From contig NC_087245.1 in the NCBI RefSeq assembly GCF_037042905.1, positions 5,843,501-5,907,500 on the forward strand: a DNA stretch of 64,000 nt. The letters are read 5' to 3'. This DNA is from Lytechinus pictus. Lineage: Eukaryota > Echinodermata > Echinoidea > Temnopleuroida > Toxopneustidae. This document shows positions 46,391 through 58,900 of this stretch, one piece after another. A program made the translations under genes and the position numbers. The notes beneath the pieces were generated by a model. It did not search any database, was not told where the DNA came from, and saw nothing but the letters and a program-made list of their open reading frames with translations. How positions within the stretch are numbered: position 1 is the stretch's first letter; every line of letters starts with the position of its first letter.

Positions 46391-49300
46391 CTTTTATTTT
46401 GTGGTTTCATTATTTTTCAATAGTCCCAATTTGAGCATTCTTGGTTCACTCAAGATAATAAGTGTTATATAGTATTGTATTTCAATTGTATTTGACCCAT
46501 ACTGTAGATTTAAATTGCACCAAGACATTTAATCACATTTGAATACAAAAAATGACACATTTGTTAATTATTTTAATAAAATTCCCAAATAATTTTATTG
46601 ATAATATTGTCTTAATTTCACATAAAAATCAGTTGGTTATTAGTACAATGTCCTTAACTGCATATAAATAAAACATGTAAAAATGTAAATAAAATTTAAC
46701 TACCACAGATCAGTGCAAGGAAAGTGAGATTTATGGTGAAATATTCTACTGCTCCTATTCCATATAATCAAACTGTATCCCTACATACAGGAGTATACTA
46801 TCATTTGGACCAGAGCATGGAGGTGATACTGAAAATATAATGTTTCATATGAGATAGTGAAAGAAACAATCATCCAGAACAATTAATTAATAAAATCACG
46901 TATTCCTATTGGTTCTTAAAACAATTACAACTACAGTTTCTTAATACATAAACCATTTGAGTCCAAGAAGAAAAGATAGCAGTCATAGCAATGATAGAAA
47001 CAAATATAAAAAAATATATAAATATCTATTGAAATGAATGAATAAATAAGTGAATAAACAATAATAACAATAATAACTTTAAGAATAACAATAATCATCA
47101 TCACCATCATTATCCTAACAGTGATGATGAAAATAACAATAATTATACCACCATTGATAAATATAATAGTAGCAATAATAAAATGATATCTAAGGATGAC
47201 AATAGCATTATAAAATATCACAATGACAAAATATTCATTCATCATATACAGTTGGAGTCAAAGTTTACATATGCCTACTTAGGGAGATCGTACCTTTGCC
47301 TGAATGAAAACAATCTACCACATGTTAAAAAATATTGGTTCTATCAGAACAGACTTGGTATCCAATAAATTTGCCCGATTTGTGATTGTCTGAAGTTGAA
47401 ATGTATATTCTGCCAAAATATTTTTAAACAAATGGAAGAGCAAAATATGCACTTTCACATGATACCAAACATTGCTGGAGATACAGTAGATTTGATGGCT
47501 TTGTCACAAGGTTTTTATATTATAATTTCCAGATATATGTCAGCTAATGCTTCTGCATAATTATCATCGTGCAAAGCTACTTTTTAAAGAAACATCCATG
47601 TTTGTAAATACTTGTTTCATTCATCTGAATGTATTGCAAAAGAGCAATTCATTAATTTTTGTGAGGAAAGTGAACACAAATGTTAGTTTAGAATTAAAAA
47701 AACATGAAAAACACTTTTGTTTGATAAATTCATCATGGTCCCAATGATACTCTTAAAGATTTTATTGTAATGTTGGCATGAACACTTTTTGAGGAATGCT
47801 TAGGTGTACATTATTTTTTTATTTTTCAATATTTTTCAAAACGATTTTAATCTCCAACTGCAGATTTATATGTGATTAACCCAAGGGATACCAAATAACA
47901 TTCCCCTGATATAATAATAAAAAATATCACTCTCCACATAGAAGAATATAACATTTAGATATTTTCTGTATCTTTTAGTCTAAAAGCATGTATTCCACTT
48001 TGTCAGTGTGTGCTGATTGAAACAGAAAATTACTTTTAATATATAAACTTGATAATCCATTCTATTTCATCAAAACACCATGTGATTAGATCATGTGTCT
48101 TCTACAGATACTCCAAGACATACCATACTAGATCACCAATCATCTTCATTTCTATAACCCAGGAGGACAAACATTTGCCATGACTAGATATTTGTACTTT
48201 CTCATGAATAATAATTTTTTAATAAAAGTGCATTAAAATTGATAATAAAACAGATCACCAGCATTTAGTAACTTCATTAAATTGATATTTAATACAAAAA
48301 TATATAGGTTTCATGCTAATATTCTTTTTATCCAGAAATATGCTTTTATCAAGGTGGGTGCAGATATATTAACCTGATACAAAAAAAATAAATTATACTG
48401 CAGACTTACAATTATACAAGGATAGACTATTATACCCACATGCTTCGTTGACCAGCAGCGGTATGACAAATCAGATTACTCTTAAATATAACCATGTTTT
48501 AAAATGCTATGTGAAAACTGACTATCACACACATAAACTTTTGTGGGTATTACTTGACATGCAGCTGACTACCAGAACTCTTGCTAAAATCATATTACAT
48601 ACTTTATGCATAGTGAGAGGATAGAAGACATATAATTTCATATTTGACTATGGAAGCCATGAAAAAAAACGTAAAGTTGTAAAATCTCTCAAACACTACC
48701 ATGATATATTTACATAGATTATATTTTTTGTTTATATGAAATAAATCATGAAAAGACAAGAATACCCTGTAATTAAAATGAAATAAGAAATATGTGTAAA
48801 TATATTTATACCTTTAATAATCATTTACATATACTTTACTCATACCAATATACTACACAAGTTAATCCTAAAACATTACTGATTTATGTTACTTTATAAG
48901 GTGTTAATTTTGTTAGAATGAACAGCAGACAATTATGTTATAATACTAAGCAAGTTCCTTGGCAGTAGTGCATTAAGGCCTACTAATGAATTTTCATTTA
49001 TTAACAACAGTCCATAAGAAATTATACATACTTTGAAAGGCAAAGAGTGGAGATGAGGATCATTCATTTTAAGCTCTATGTTAATCTAAACCATAATAAA
49101 AATTGCATGATACTCACACATGGGAAAAAACTTTCATGACAGATAGTAAATTACTTTACTGAGAACAAGAAAACAACAGTTTAATATAAAAATTACAATG
49201 AACACACATTTAAGGAAATCATATTACTGTAGTCTTTATAATAACAATTTTTCATCATACAAAATAAGAATATATATATAAATATACATTCAATTCTAAA

Positions 49301-49891
49301 AAGTACTGTTATATCTTGCAGGTACTATATCAAAGTAGATGAATTAAAACATTATTTTACTTGTACATGAAATTAAAGCTGTATCAATGAACCTGATATG
49401 TACAAGTACAAATCGCACCAAGAAAGATTGAATAAACAAGCCAAGGTGATTCCTAATTAATGTTGTGATAATTCCAATGTGGGTATGTACTTCGATATCA
49501 TTTTGACTTAAACATCATATAAGGTTTAAAAATTTGCATACATTTTGCATATCTACATATTCTGAAGTCATAAACAAGATGTACACAAACAATCAACCAA
49601 TTGAATATTGTATTTTTATAATATAAAACACATTATTTGATGTTCAATTCAATGAGGCAACATAAAAAAATAAAAAGCTATCTTCATGTAGTATAACCTG
49701 CAAAGCATTCTGGAAGAGCTGCTTCAGCCATACGGTCAGCTAATCATCTCCTGAAGCATCTTGATGGTGATTTCCAATGACAAATTTGCTTTCGGCTTAG
49801 CGGATACAAGGAGAGCAGTAGCTAAAACAATTCTCAGTGAAAATCACTCACAAATTGCTACATGAAATGCTTCACAGGTAGCATGGATTGA
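46391..49891 (-). other. Candidate long 3' UTR or downstream region of the EGF/SEA gene
   Basis: About 3.5 kb follows the stop codon of the membrane-protein gene. It is very AT-rich and free of the G/C runs and inverted-repeat elements that fill the rest of the window. Possible minus-strand AATAAA signals (TTTATT on plus) lie at 48997, 47761, 46594 and 46393. This fits a long 3' UTR, but the true end cannot be set from sequence alone. Confidence 0.4.
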
Positions 49892-49975
49892 TTAGAAGTA
49901 ATTGTAGGCTTCCATAGCACTTCGTGACTTGTCTCTATTTCTTCCACGGTACGGTCGGAAATCCTCAGTCTCCTC
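49892..49975 (-). CDS. Terminal exon: end of cytoplasmic tail and stop
   Basis: Acceptor TTACCAG then EETEDFRPYRGRNRDKSRSA, MEAYNYF and TAA (49892-49894). The tail is rich in charged residues and ends in tyrosines. Confidence 0.82.
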   Translation of the reverse strand, partial: EETEDFRPYRGRNRDKSRSAMEAYNYF

Positions 49976-52900
49976 CTGGTAAGAGAGATACATTGAAAGA
50001 CTTCATTAAAAAATAATATCACTACAAGAACTTTTAACAGAGCTCAGCAAATTCTCAATTGTATCAAAGGAGAGTGTTTACATTATCATGAGTCAAAAGA
50101 TGAGAGGAAGTAACTTGACATATTTTAAATATTAGATCTCTTTATGATATATCAGAAAGTAGGTCAAGCTCTGGTCTGTTCCATTGTGACCTCTCATACT
50201 AATCTACAATTTACAGTCTCGAATCAAAGGTAATTTCAAGTAACTGATAAGTAATCATGACAACACATCAATATTCTCTTCAAGGTATAGGGAAGACATC
50301 AACTGAAAGGCTGTTTTTTTTTCATGGGGAACCCCACGGTTGTTTGAAGGATTGATTTTTTTTTTTGCTTATCCTCATTATTTCATCAGAAGTAATTAGC
50401 TAGTGTAAATATCATTCAGGTTTAATATTTCTAAAGAAAATTAACTTACAGAGTATTGGTAGCTCTCCGTTCCATCAGCGACATACGGTCTCTCAAAGCC
50501 AGCATTGTTGTATTCAGGATATAGATGTCTTGGTTGTACAGAGGCACGAGGTATGCCACCAGCCATAAAGTTACTAGCTGAAGGAAGCTCTCTTGGGTCA
50601 ATTGCTGCTTCTGGGCGCTGATCAGCATGCTAAGTGGTAAAAGCAACATGGATAACAATAATCTCCATGAAGACATGCATACAGACTTGACTTTGATAAT
50701 TTTCAGTAATTTTGGGATTTTCCGCTTATGTTCACAGTATAAGATCATCATTACTGCCATCGGTATAATTGGAAAATTATTTAGAAGGACAATGAGGTAC
50801 TGGTGTAGAAAATAAATACTGTCTTTGTTCTTCAAGAAAAAGACTAACAGTCTGCAAAGGAATCCATTTCTTATGATTGAGATTGAGGGACAATGTAATG
50901 ACACAAGAATTAGGATCATAAATGGAATTGAAATGCTCACCATATTCCACATGTTTCTAATGATGCCTGAGAATCTGCTATCAATGGTATCATCATCATC
51001 ATCATCATCTACAGTATAAATTGGTCTAGCTGACGGAGCAGAACCTGCAGCTGCACCGTAAGGTCTCCCTCTGGTGTTCTGGTAGTAGTAGAAGTTGTCT
51101 GAGGATTCGCTGGAGAACTCTACTGGGTCATTGCGAACAACAGCACGTGATGGCCCTGAGGTGGCAGATGGAGCTGCGACTGCAGGGGCATAACGGCGAC
51201 CTCCGTAACCCCAATTGTCCGCGCCCTCCAAAAGCTCTCGCTTGCGTTGTCGTCGACGGCGAGCAGCAAAGAGAATTAGACAGCAGAAGCAGAGGACAAC
51301 AACAAGAAGAACAAAGCCAACAACTCCCAACACGATACCAACAATGACGCCGGTAGACAGCCCAGGTGTTGATTCTAGCTGACATGTTTCTCCTTCATAC
51401 CCATCCAGACAACTAAGACAAAAAAGAGAAAAACATTCCTTTAGATTTGTTGCATGGGCTTTTCATTGTTTGATGAGATTTAAAACTTAAAAACACAAAC
51501 TGAAAATTTTTACATGGAAACTAAACAAGTTTTTTTAAAGCGAGAACGAGACATAGTCCAAAAGTGACACAATCTGAGATATCCAAACACATCTACATTT
51601 ATTTTGTTTGAAAGGAAATAAAAAAGAGACTATGCTCAACATTTCACCACATTCATTAAACTGATAACATTAGATAATTCTCTATTCTACAGGCTAGACA
51701 AATTCCAAATGAGATATGAGGAATTTTTCATTACAAAACAAAGAGTCTGCATTTCTAATAAAGTATGCTAGAATAAACTCAATTTGATGCTTCTAGGTGA
51801 TTTCAATTCACATATCTCCTGCTTGATGGCTTTGTACCCTGAGAAAGGTTCTAAGTTCTGCTCATCACCTTGTGCAATCTCAATCCTACCCTTAAAGAAA
51901 GTTTGTCTTGCTTAGTAGTATTACTCATGACAGCATAGCTTTAAGAGTCTTGGAACTACACAAGTGCATTGTCAATCCTAACAAAGAACCACAAGGTTTC
52001 TGCTGAAGTACTATCCAACTTACTTGCAAGAAGCTATTCCACTGTCATCTACTTCACATGTACTGTTGTTCTGACAATCCAATTCAACACAGGCAACTGA
52101 AAAAAAGAAAGAAGAAAAGAAAAAAATAAGTTTATATGTCACTGATAGAGGCTTCTGTTAAAACATGTTCATGCTTCATATTATGTTGGTCCACTAAACA
52201 TAGTACATGATATACACACTCATTTCATATTCATTTTTCATAAGTTGATGAGCCTGAATGGTTTTTGGAGGGGAGTCCCACAGTAATATTCTCTAATACA
52301 TCCACAATGGTTTTTTTTTAACACAAACCATAAACATGACAAGACTCTTACACATCAGTCTGCAATTTGCCTGTGTGAATTAGCTACATGTATAAATACA
52401 TTCAACCAAATGCCACATAATTACTCTAAAACATTAAGACAAATAGCTTTAGTAATAAGTCATAGAATTACATAAATAATATGTGATAATGACAAAAAAG
52501 AAAAAAAAAGACAATATCTTACCTGGATTTTCACATAATGTGCCTGTGTACTCACTAGGACATCTATAGAGAAAGAAATTAAAAAAAATAATTGAATTAT
52601 AGAATACACAAACAATCAGGATGATTGTCTAGAATTTCACAATGAAAATAGTTGTAGGAAGTTCTTATCATTAGAACCTTGCCTTGTATCATTCAGTAAT
52701 AATGGTAATTTTTTCCCCCTTTTTTAGGTAGATTTGTACACCCATTTAATACAATAAAAAAAAACTGATAATTCATTTTAATCTTATTCTTATCCTATAG
52801 CATAACACTATTACTTAATAAAATTACAAATCCACATATTCCACATCAATCAGATTGGAAGTTGTTGTTACTCACATTATTTAATTAATAATTTGCAATC

Positions 52901-55900
52901 TTGCTCATAAACTCATGACAATCAATTTCTTTACAGGCACCAAGATTTACATATCAATGTTTAAAAAATTGATGTTTTAATTTTGACTTGCATGAGGTAC
53001 TGTAAGTGAAACATTCTTCTTCCTCAATGTAATTGAGAGCTGTATATACTCATAGGGAAACATCCATGGAGCATTTAACTGATCTGTATTGATTGATAAC
53101 TTACTGGCAATATGGATCTCCTATCGTATCAACTAGGCATGTACCTCCATTCAAGCATGTATAGCCATCACAGACTGAAATGATAAAAAGTTACATTAAA
53201 ATAATTTTAATCAAGTTGACAATTTATTCAAATTCAATAATATGAACAATGTATAGATCGGTCAATGTTAATGAACCCTAATATGGTAGATGTTGGTCAT
53301 GGCATTTGCAACTGTACACAGATTAGTAATATTTAGGTTAACTCATTTTTATGGCTCTAAACACTGGATGAAATTCTGGGTCGCATTTTCAATCATAATT
53401 TTAAATAATATATACAGATGTTCATTAAAATACCAAATCGAAGTAAATACATTTCAGCTTTTGGAAGATTTTTTCACGTTTTCCAAAAATATCCTCCTCA
53501 TGTTTCTCTTTTAAATGAAATATTATAATATACACATTGTGGGTCATTAAATCCAGAAATATTTGACATGTGATATTATATTATTGTGATAATTCTAGAA
53601 CTTCATTCATAAACTGGAAGCACATTGATATTGTACATAAACTCACCACTATTCTGACAAACATCTCCACTGTAGCCTGGAGGGCATCTGAATAAAAATA
53701 AAATAAATGAAACATAGAATATTGAAAGCATTACTCTTAAAAAGCAACAGGGGAGTGTTTCATAGCCATTTTTTCATCCTACAATTTGTCAGATCTGACA
53801 GATTTCTTTTATTCTAATCAGCCAATAAGTATTGTTACTATGGTAACTCTCAGATAAAACAGGACCTGTTCGATAAAAGTCCAGGAGATCTGCATGAGCA
53901 ATTTTATTTACATTGACTCAACTTATGACAATCAAAGAGTCAGGTCAATAACATTTACATCACTTGCTTTTTTGCATCCATGAAACTTTGTACATGTACA
54001 GACAGACTGCAATGAACTTGCATACTACCAAGAGCAATGGGATGCTAATCTACATTAATGTATAAGTGCATGCAATTGAACATTAGCCTGACTAGAGATT
54101 AATCAAGGAAAGGGGGGACATCACTTTTTGTAATGAATTTGCTGTAAATGTATTGTATTAAATAAAACTAAATTGTATAGGCCTTGAAAGAAATATATTG
54201 CCCAAATAAGACCATATCACATGAGGCTTTTAACCTAGCATGACCAGAATTAAATGAGGGCAATACATTATAAAAGTTGTATCTTGTAAAACATATTAAT
54301 CAAATATTCATGGTAATGCATGCAAATCTTTAGCTGTTGTAGGACCTTTAAACACACACACACACACATATATATATATGTGCACTGGTCGAATAATGGA
54401 ACTTCAACATTGTATGTTTGAATAGATTCTTTTCCTGCTTCACCCATACCCTAAATACCCATTCACATGAAATTCAAGAACATCAATATTGTTTCACAGA
54501 TACTTATCTCCAATACTATTAGGCATCACTAATTTTATGTGCTATGAATATGAATTTTAATAAGTGTAGAGTACAATTATTGTTTTTTTTACAGGTTCAC
54601 ATCATTCAACCATTAAAGATTATGAGTTACATAACTCACCGGCAGTATGGCATGTTGGCAGAGGCGTTATAGAGACAAGTCCCTCCATTCCCACATACAG
54701 GAGTAGATGAATTGCATTCTAGAAACAAACACAATGGGATAAGATTTCTAAAACATTAAGAAATGTTTCTTTTGTAGTCAGCGTATACTATACAGGAAAT
54801 GGTGAGGAAGTATAAATGCATCTCATCAATTTTAGTGAAGTGAACAAGTGTATGGAGGATCAATCATAAACAATGAGAAAGAACAATCCATGTATACACA
54901 TCAATAAGGTCAGCAGAACCAAGTGCTGTATATCCATGTGATGAGTAGATTATAATTATCATTATCTGGTCCCTAAATATGCAAAAAACATACATTATTC
55001 ATTTAACAAAGCTTCCCTTCCTACTCAACTAACATAACGTGCAAAGAAATAGATTCACAAACTGACACGTTTTTTTTTATAGCATAACTGAATGCACATT
55101 TTCCACTAACCTAGTCACATGTACCAGACTCATGGTTAGGTTTATGAGTGCAGGTCTTGTATGATATATGCACTCTGATTTTGTATCTTTGGGAAGGAAA
55201 GTATGCAGAGCCATCTGTCGGATTAATCATGACACAAAAATGTTTGCATTAAGAACTCTTTCAAGTCCTGCAAACAACCATTCCGTATATTTCTAGTGTG
55301 GAAGATTGTGTACTTACGCCCAAATAATAATTCTTCTACATAGATGACATCAGATGCTCCAGTCCAGTTACTAGGGATACCTTGGAATCCATTATCACTT
55401 GCAATCTGAGCCCTCATCATGGCCTCCATCATACTAGTACCATAGATATCAAGGATGAAATCTACAATAATGCTTCCCGGGCTGAAACCAGTGATCCTAC
55501 AGTCAATGTACTCATAAGCCACACTGACATTTACCCATGCTGTTATTTGGTCCGTGAACTGCAGTAAAGAAAATAAATGTGTACTGTTTGTGTCTACTGA
55601 GTAAGGGATACAGTATAATTGGCACATCTAGGGAAAGTAAAGGAAGACATGATAATTTTCGAACCTTTCAATAAAACTGCATCAGCATCTCTTTAACCCT
55701 AAAATGGCCGGGGGGGGTTGAATCAACCCCCCCCTCAACATTTTCTGCGATTATTCCGCCGCGCGAAATATTTTGACTGCGCCACTCGCAGAGTTTATAC
55801 TTTTAAGTCTCGCGCATCTTTTGAGACCAAATTTACGACGCCCGGGTACGCGGTTCCGGAATTACGCAACATTTTGTAAGTGCATGTCAGACCAAAAATT

Positions 55901-58900
55901 GTTCCAAAACGTGATTTTGTGTACAAAGTCAATGCAAATTGAGTTTTCTCATCTTATTCATAAAGATATGATTATTTTTTCTTTAAACAGCTGAAAGCAA
56001 TTGATTTTAGCATAATTATGCTTTAAAAAGGTATAAATCTGGTGAAAAAAACAAAGAAAAACAAAAGGTTGAAAAACAGAGAAATACATAAGAAATTCAT
56101 AAAACAATAAAATACATAAGAAATTGATTTCCAATCCAAAGTTTTTTCAATTGGCATTGTTAAGAATGCTACAAAGAATATTTTTACCAAAAATTAGCAT
56201 TCTAGGAGCTTTATTTAGTGAATTAGAGCAAAAAGTATGAATTATGCATTAATTAGCATAATTAATTCATATAAAATAAAATCTCATTATTTTGGAAAAT
56301 GTTACCATGCAGCCTTGTAGATTACATCGCACACTACCAGCGTGCAAATTTTTGCGGCATTCGTGCGATCGGCGGCCGAGATCTCAGGGGGGGGGTTGAA
56401 TCACCCCCCCCCCCCCGGCCACAGAACAGCCAAAAAAGCCCGGCCTGGTTAGGGTTAAGATAAGACCCTAAACAAGATTAAAATGTACACAGCCTAATAC
56501 ATTTTTATATTTTTTTAGGGATAGGGTAGATAGTTGATGATAGTATGCTTCATTACATTAAACATCAATTACAACATGACTTTAAATGAAAATAAATTGT
56601 ATAATATGTGATATAGGCCGTGGGCTTGGGCAGGTCAAAATTGGTAAGCTTATTTTTACACAGTGATTAATATACTAGTATTTTGAATATCACATAAGTG
56701 TTTGTGAAAGTGTGGATGTTAAAACGATCTCAAATGGTATTCCAGCCTTTTGTAATCTACACCATTAGAAAAAAGACTAGGCACCATGGTAAAAGTAGAA
56801 AACAAATGTCATGTATTTCATCCAATTACTTACCACTCCACATGCGATGATAGTCTCATTGGTATAGTCTTCTGTAGATGAATCTCCTAAACTATTTCTG
56901 AATGTCACAGGTACACCATTGACACGGTTGTAACGGAAACTTCCCATCAATGTCGCTTTATCTGTAGAATACAGCACACAAAATCATTTTCATTCATATA
57001 GTCAAATAAAATTGTGAATACAGAACATTATTTGAAACTGGAAAGCTAAGAGGCACATGTATGTTTCATTTCCTTCTTTTTTCCTTTCCTATCTTGTGTC
57101 ATTTGTATTTTTATGATTATGTATAGTATGTATTATGTTTGACTTGGTCCACCACTATTTTCACATGTATTTGTATATTGTTGTGTATATATTTTAATTT
57201 TGTGGAAATAAATGAAAAGAAATTAAATGTTGGCTATTTATTGGATGATTATACAAATAGATACTGGCAACCCATATTTTGTGGGATAAAAAATGTGATC
57301 TGTTTTAAAAGCAGCATTTGGTGGTATTGTAAAAGATGATTCAATGCTGAGTTTAGAAAGGAGAAATCAATTTCATTCTAACTGATGACAATTTTTCTTT
57401 TACCAGAAACTTAAAAAATTGTTAAAACATTACAACAATGTAAAAATTAGATATGGTTTTTGGTTTCAACATGTCAGGTAGTCCCGAAAAGGACTGTTAC
57501 ATGATCACACAGATAAGAGTTCTTAGAAGAACTGTTAATCTCATCGTTTCAAGAATTTGTATAGAAAATGCAACTAAGGCTACACAGACAACAATGAATG
57601 TAAATACCAACATGAAATCAAATCATTTCATCTTATAAAACATGGAGGAGTCTCTTGCAAACATGCAAACATGAAGTGATGATGGAATGAGAGCACTTAC
57701 ACAAACACATTCCCATGAATCGTAGAGTGGTCTCCGTGCAGTTGCATACAAAACCTGGATCTAATTCAACACAGAATTCATTTACTCCAGTACACGATGT
57801 TGGCAAAGCACACTCTTCCGTATCTGAAGAACAATATGAGAAGCATAAAAAAAAATTTAAGTTCATCAATATCATCATGTAAAATAAGTTCTGTTAGCAT
57901 ATACCAGACTTGCCAATGAGAGTATACCCTTAGAGCCACATTCTCAATTGTTAATGAAAGTAATCATTGATTTTCTTTTTCCATCGCATCAAAAAATAGA
58001 ATAAACTGCTAACTGCACACTAGAATAAAGGTTCTACAACCTCTTTCTTCCTTAATACAAATGAGAACTGATGACCCAGAATATTGAGAGTTTCAAAATG
58101 TGGATGGGTTGTAGTGTAAACAAGGTATCTTACCATCAAAGAATAAAGATAAAAGTTGGATGGTTATGCCGTCCCCACCGGTCCAAACTCTAGGAGAGTC
58201 AGAGAAGCCATTGGTCATGATCTCTGTAGTGATATTGGTTACTGCTTCTGTGTTCTCCCCATACACAGTCAGAATAAAATTCACAACTGTTTCATCGAGT
58301 GATGAGCCTGGAGCAAAGCTGGTGACCTTGCATGTTGCCATTGGGTACGGTGTGCTCGTGTTAACCATTCTGTTGACCTCACTTAACAACTGTTATCAAA
58401 TGAGAAGGAACAATTAAAGAGTGTAGAAATAGGAATATGTGAAAGGGATACCCAGGGTTGATGACATACATGTATCAAGAGCTATATCACAAGGTCTTTT
58501 GTATCATTGGACAAGAATTACATTTGGTGTACATCTATTAGAACTAAATGATGTCTTATTGGCATATATGGCATCAATGTCTCACATCCAATTTCAGACG
58601 TAAAGTTTAAAATTTCATACAATACACTTTAATATCATTTGAGCATACACTCAACCTGTCAAATTCTTCAAGCAAAAGAAAAAAAACACAAGTAAATCTC
58701 AAATATACTGCTTTTCAATTATGTTACATGTGTAATTGAAGAGAAAATAACTACACTTCTCATTGCTGTGTCATTTAAGACTGTTAAATATTTTGTATGT
58801 AAGTCTAATATAATTGGAATTAAAATAGATACATGCACTCTCAAGCCGTTTCCATTTACAATTTTCAGTGAATATCAGTGCACGCAAGCTTTTAAAAGGC

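Noticed and set aside
46931..47245. 104-codon hydrophobic frame rich in Ile and Val
   Set aside because: It is translation of AT-rich ATT/ATC repeats in the presumed 3' UTR, with no support.
50446..51333. One continuous 295-codon gene
   Set aside because: It reads through a 311-bp intron with clear GTGAGC donor and CTTAG acceptor. The spliced frame continues correctly into later exons and ends in a natural stop.
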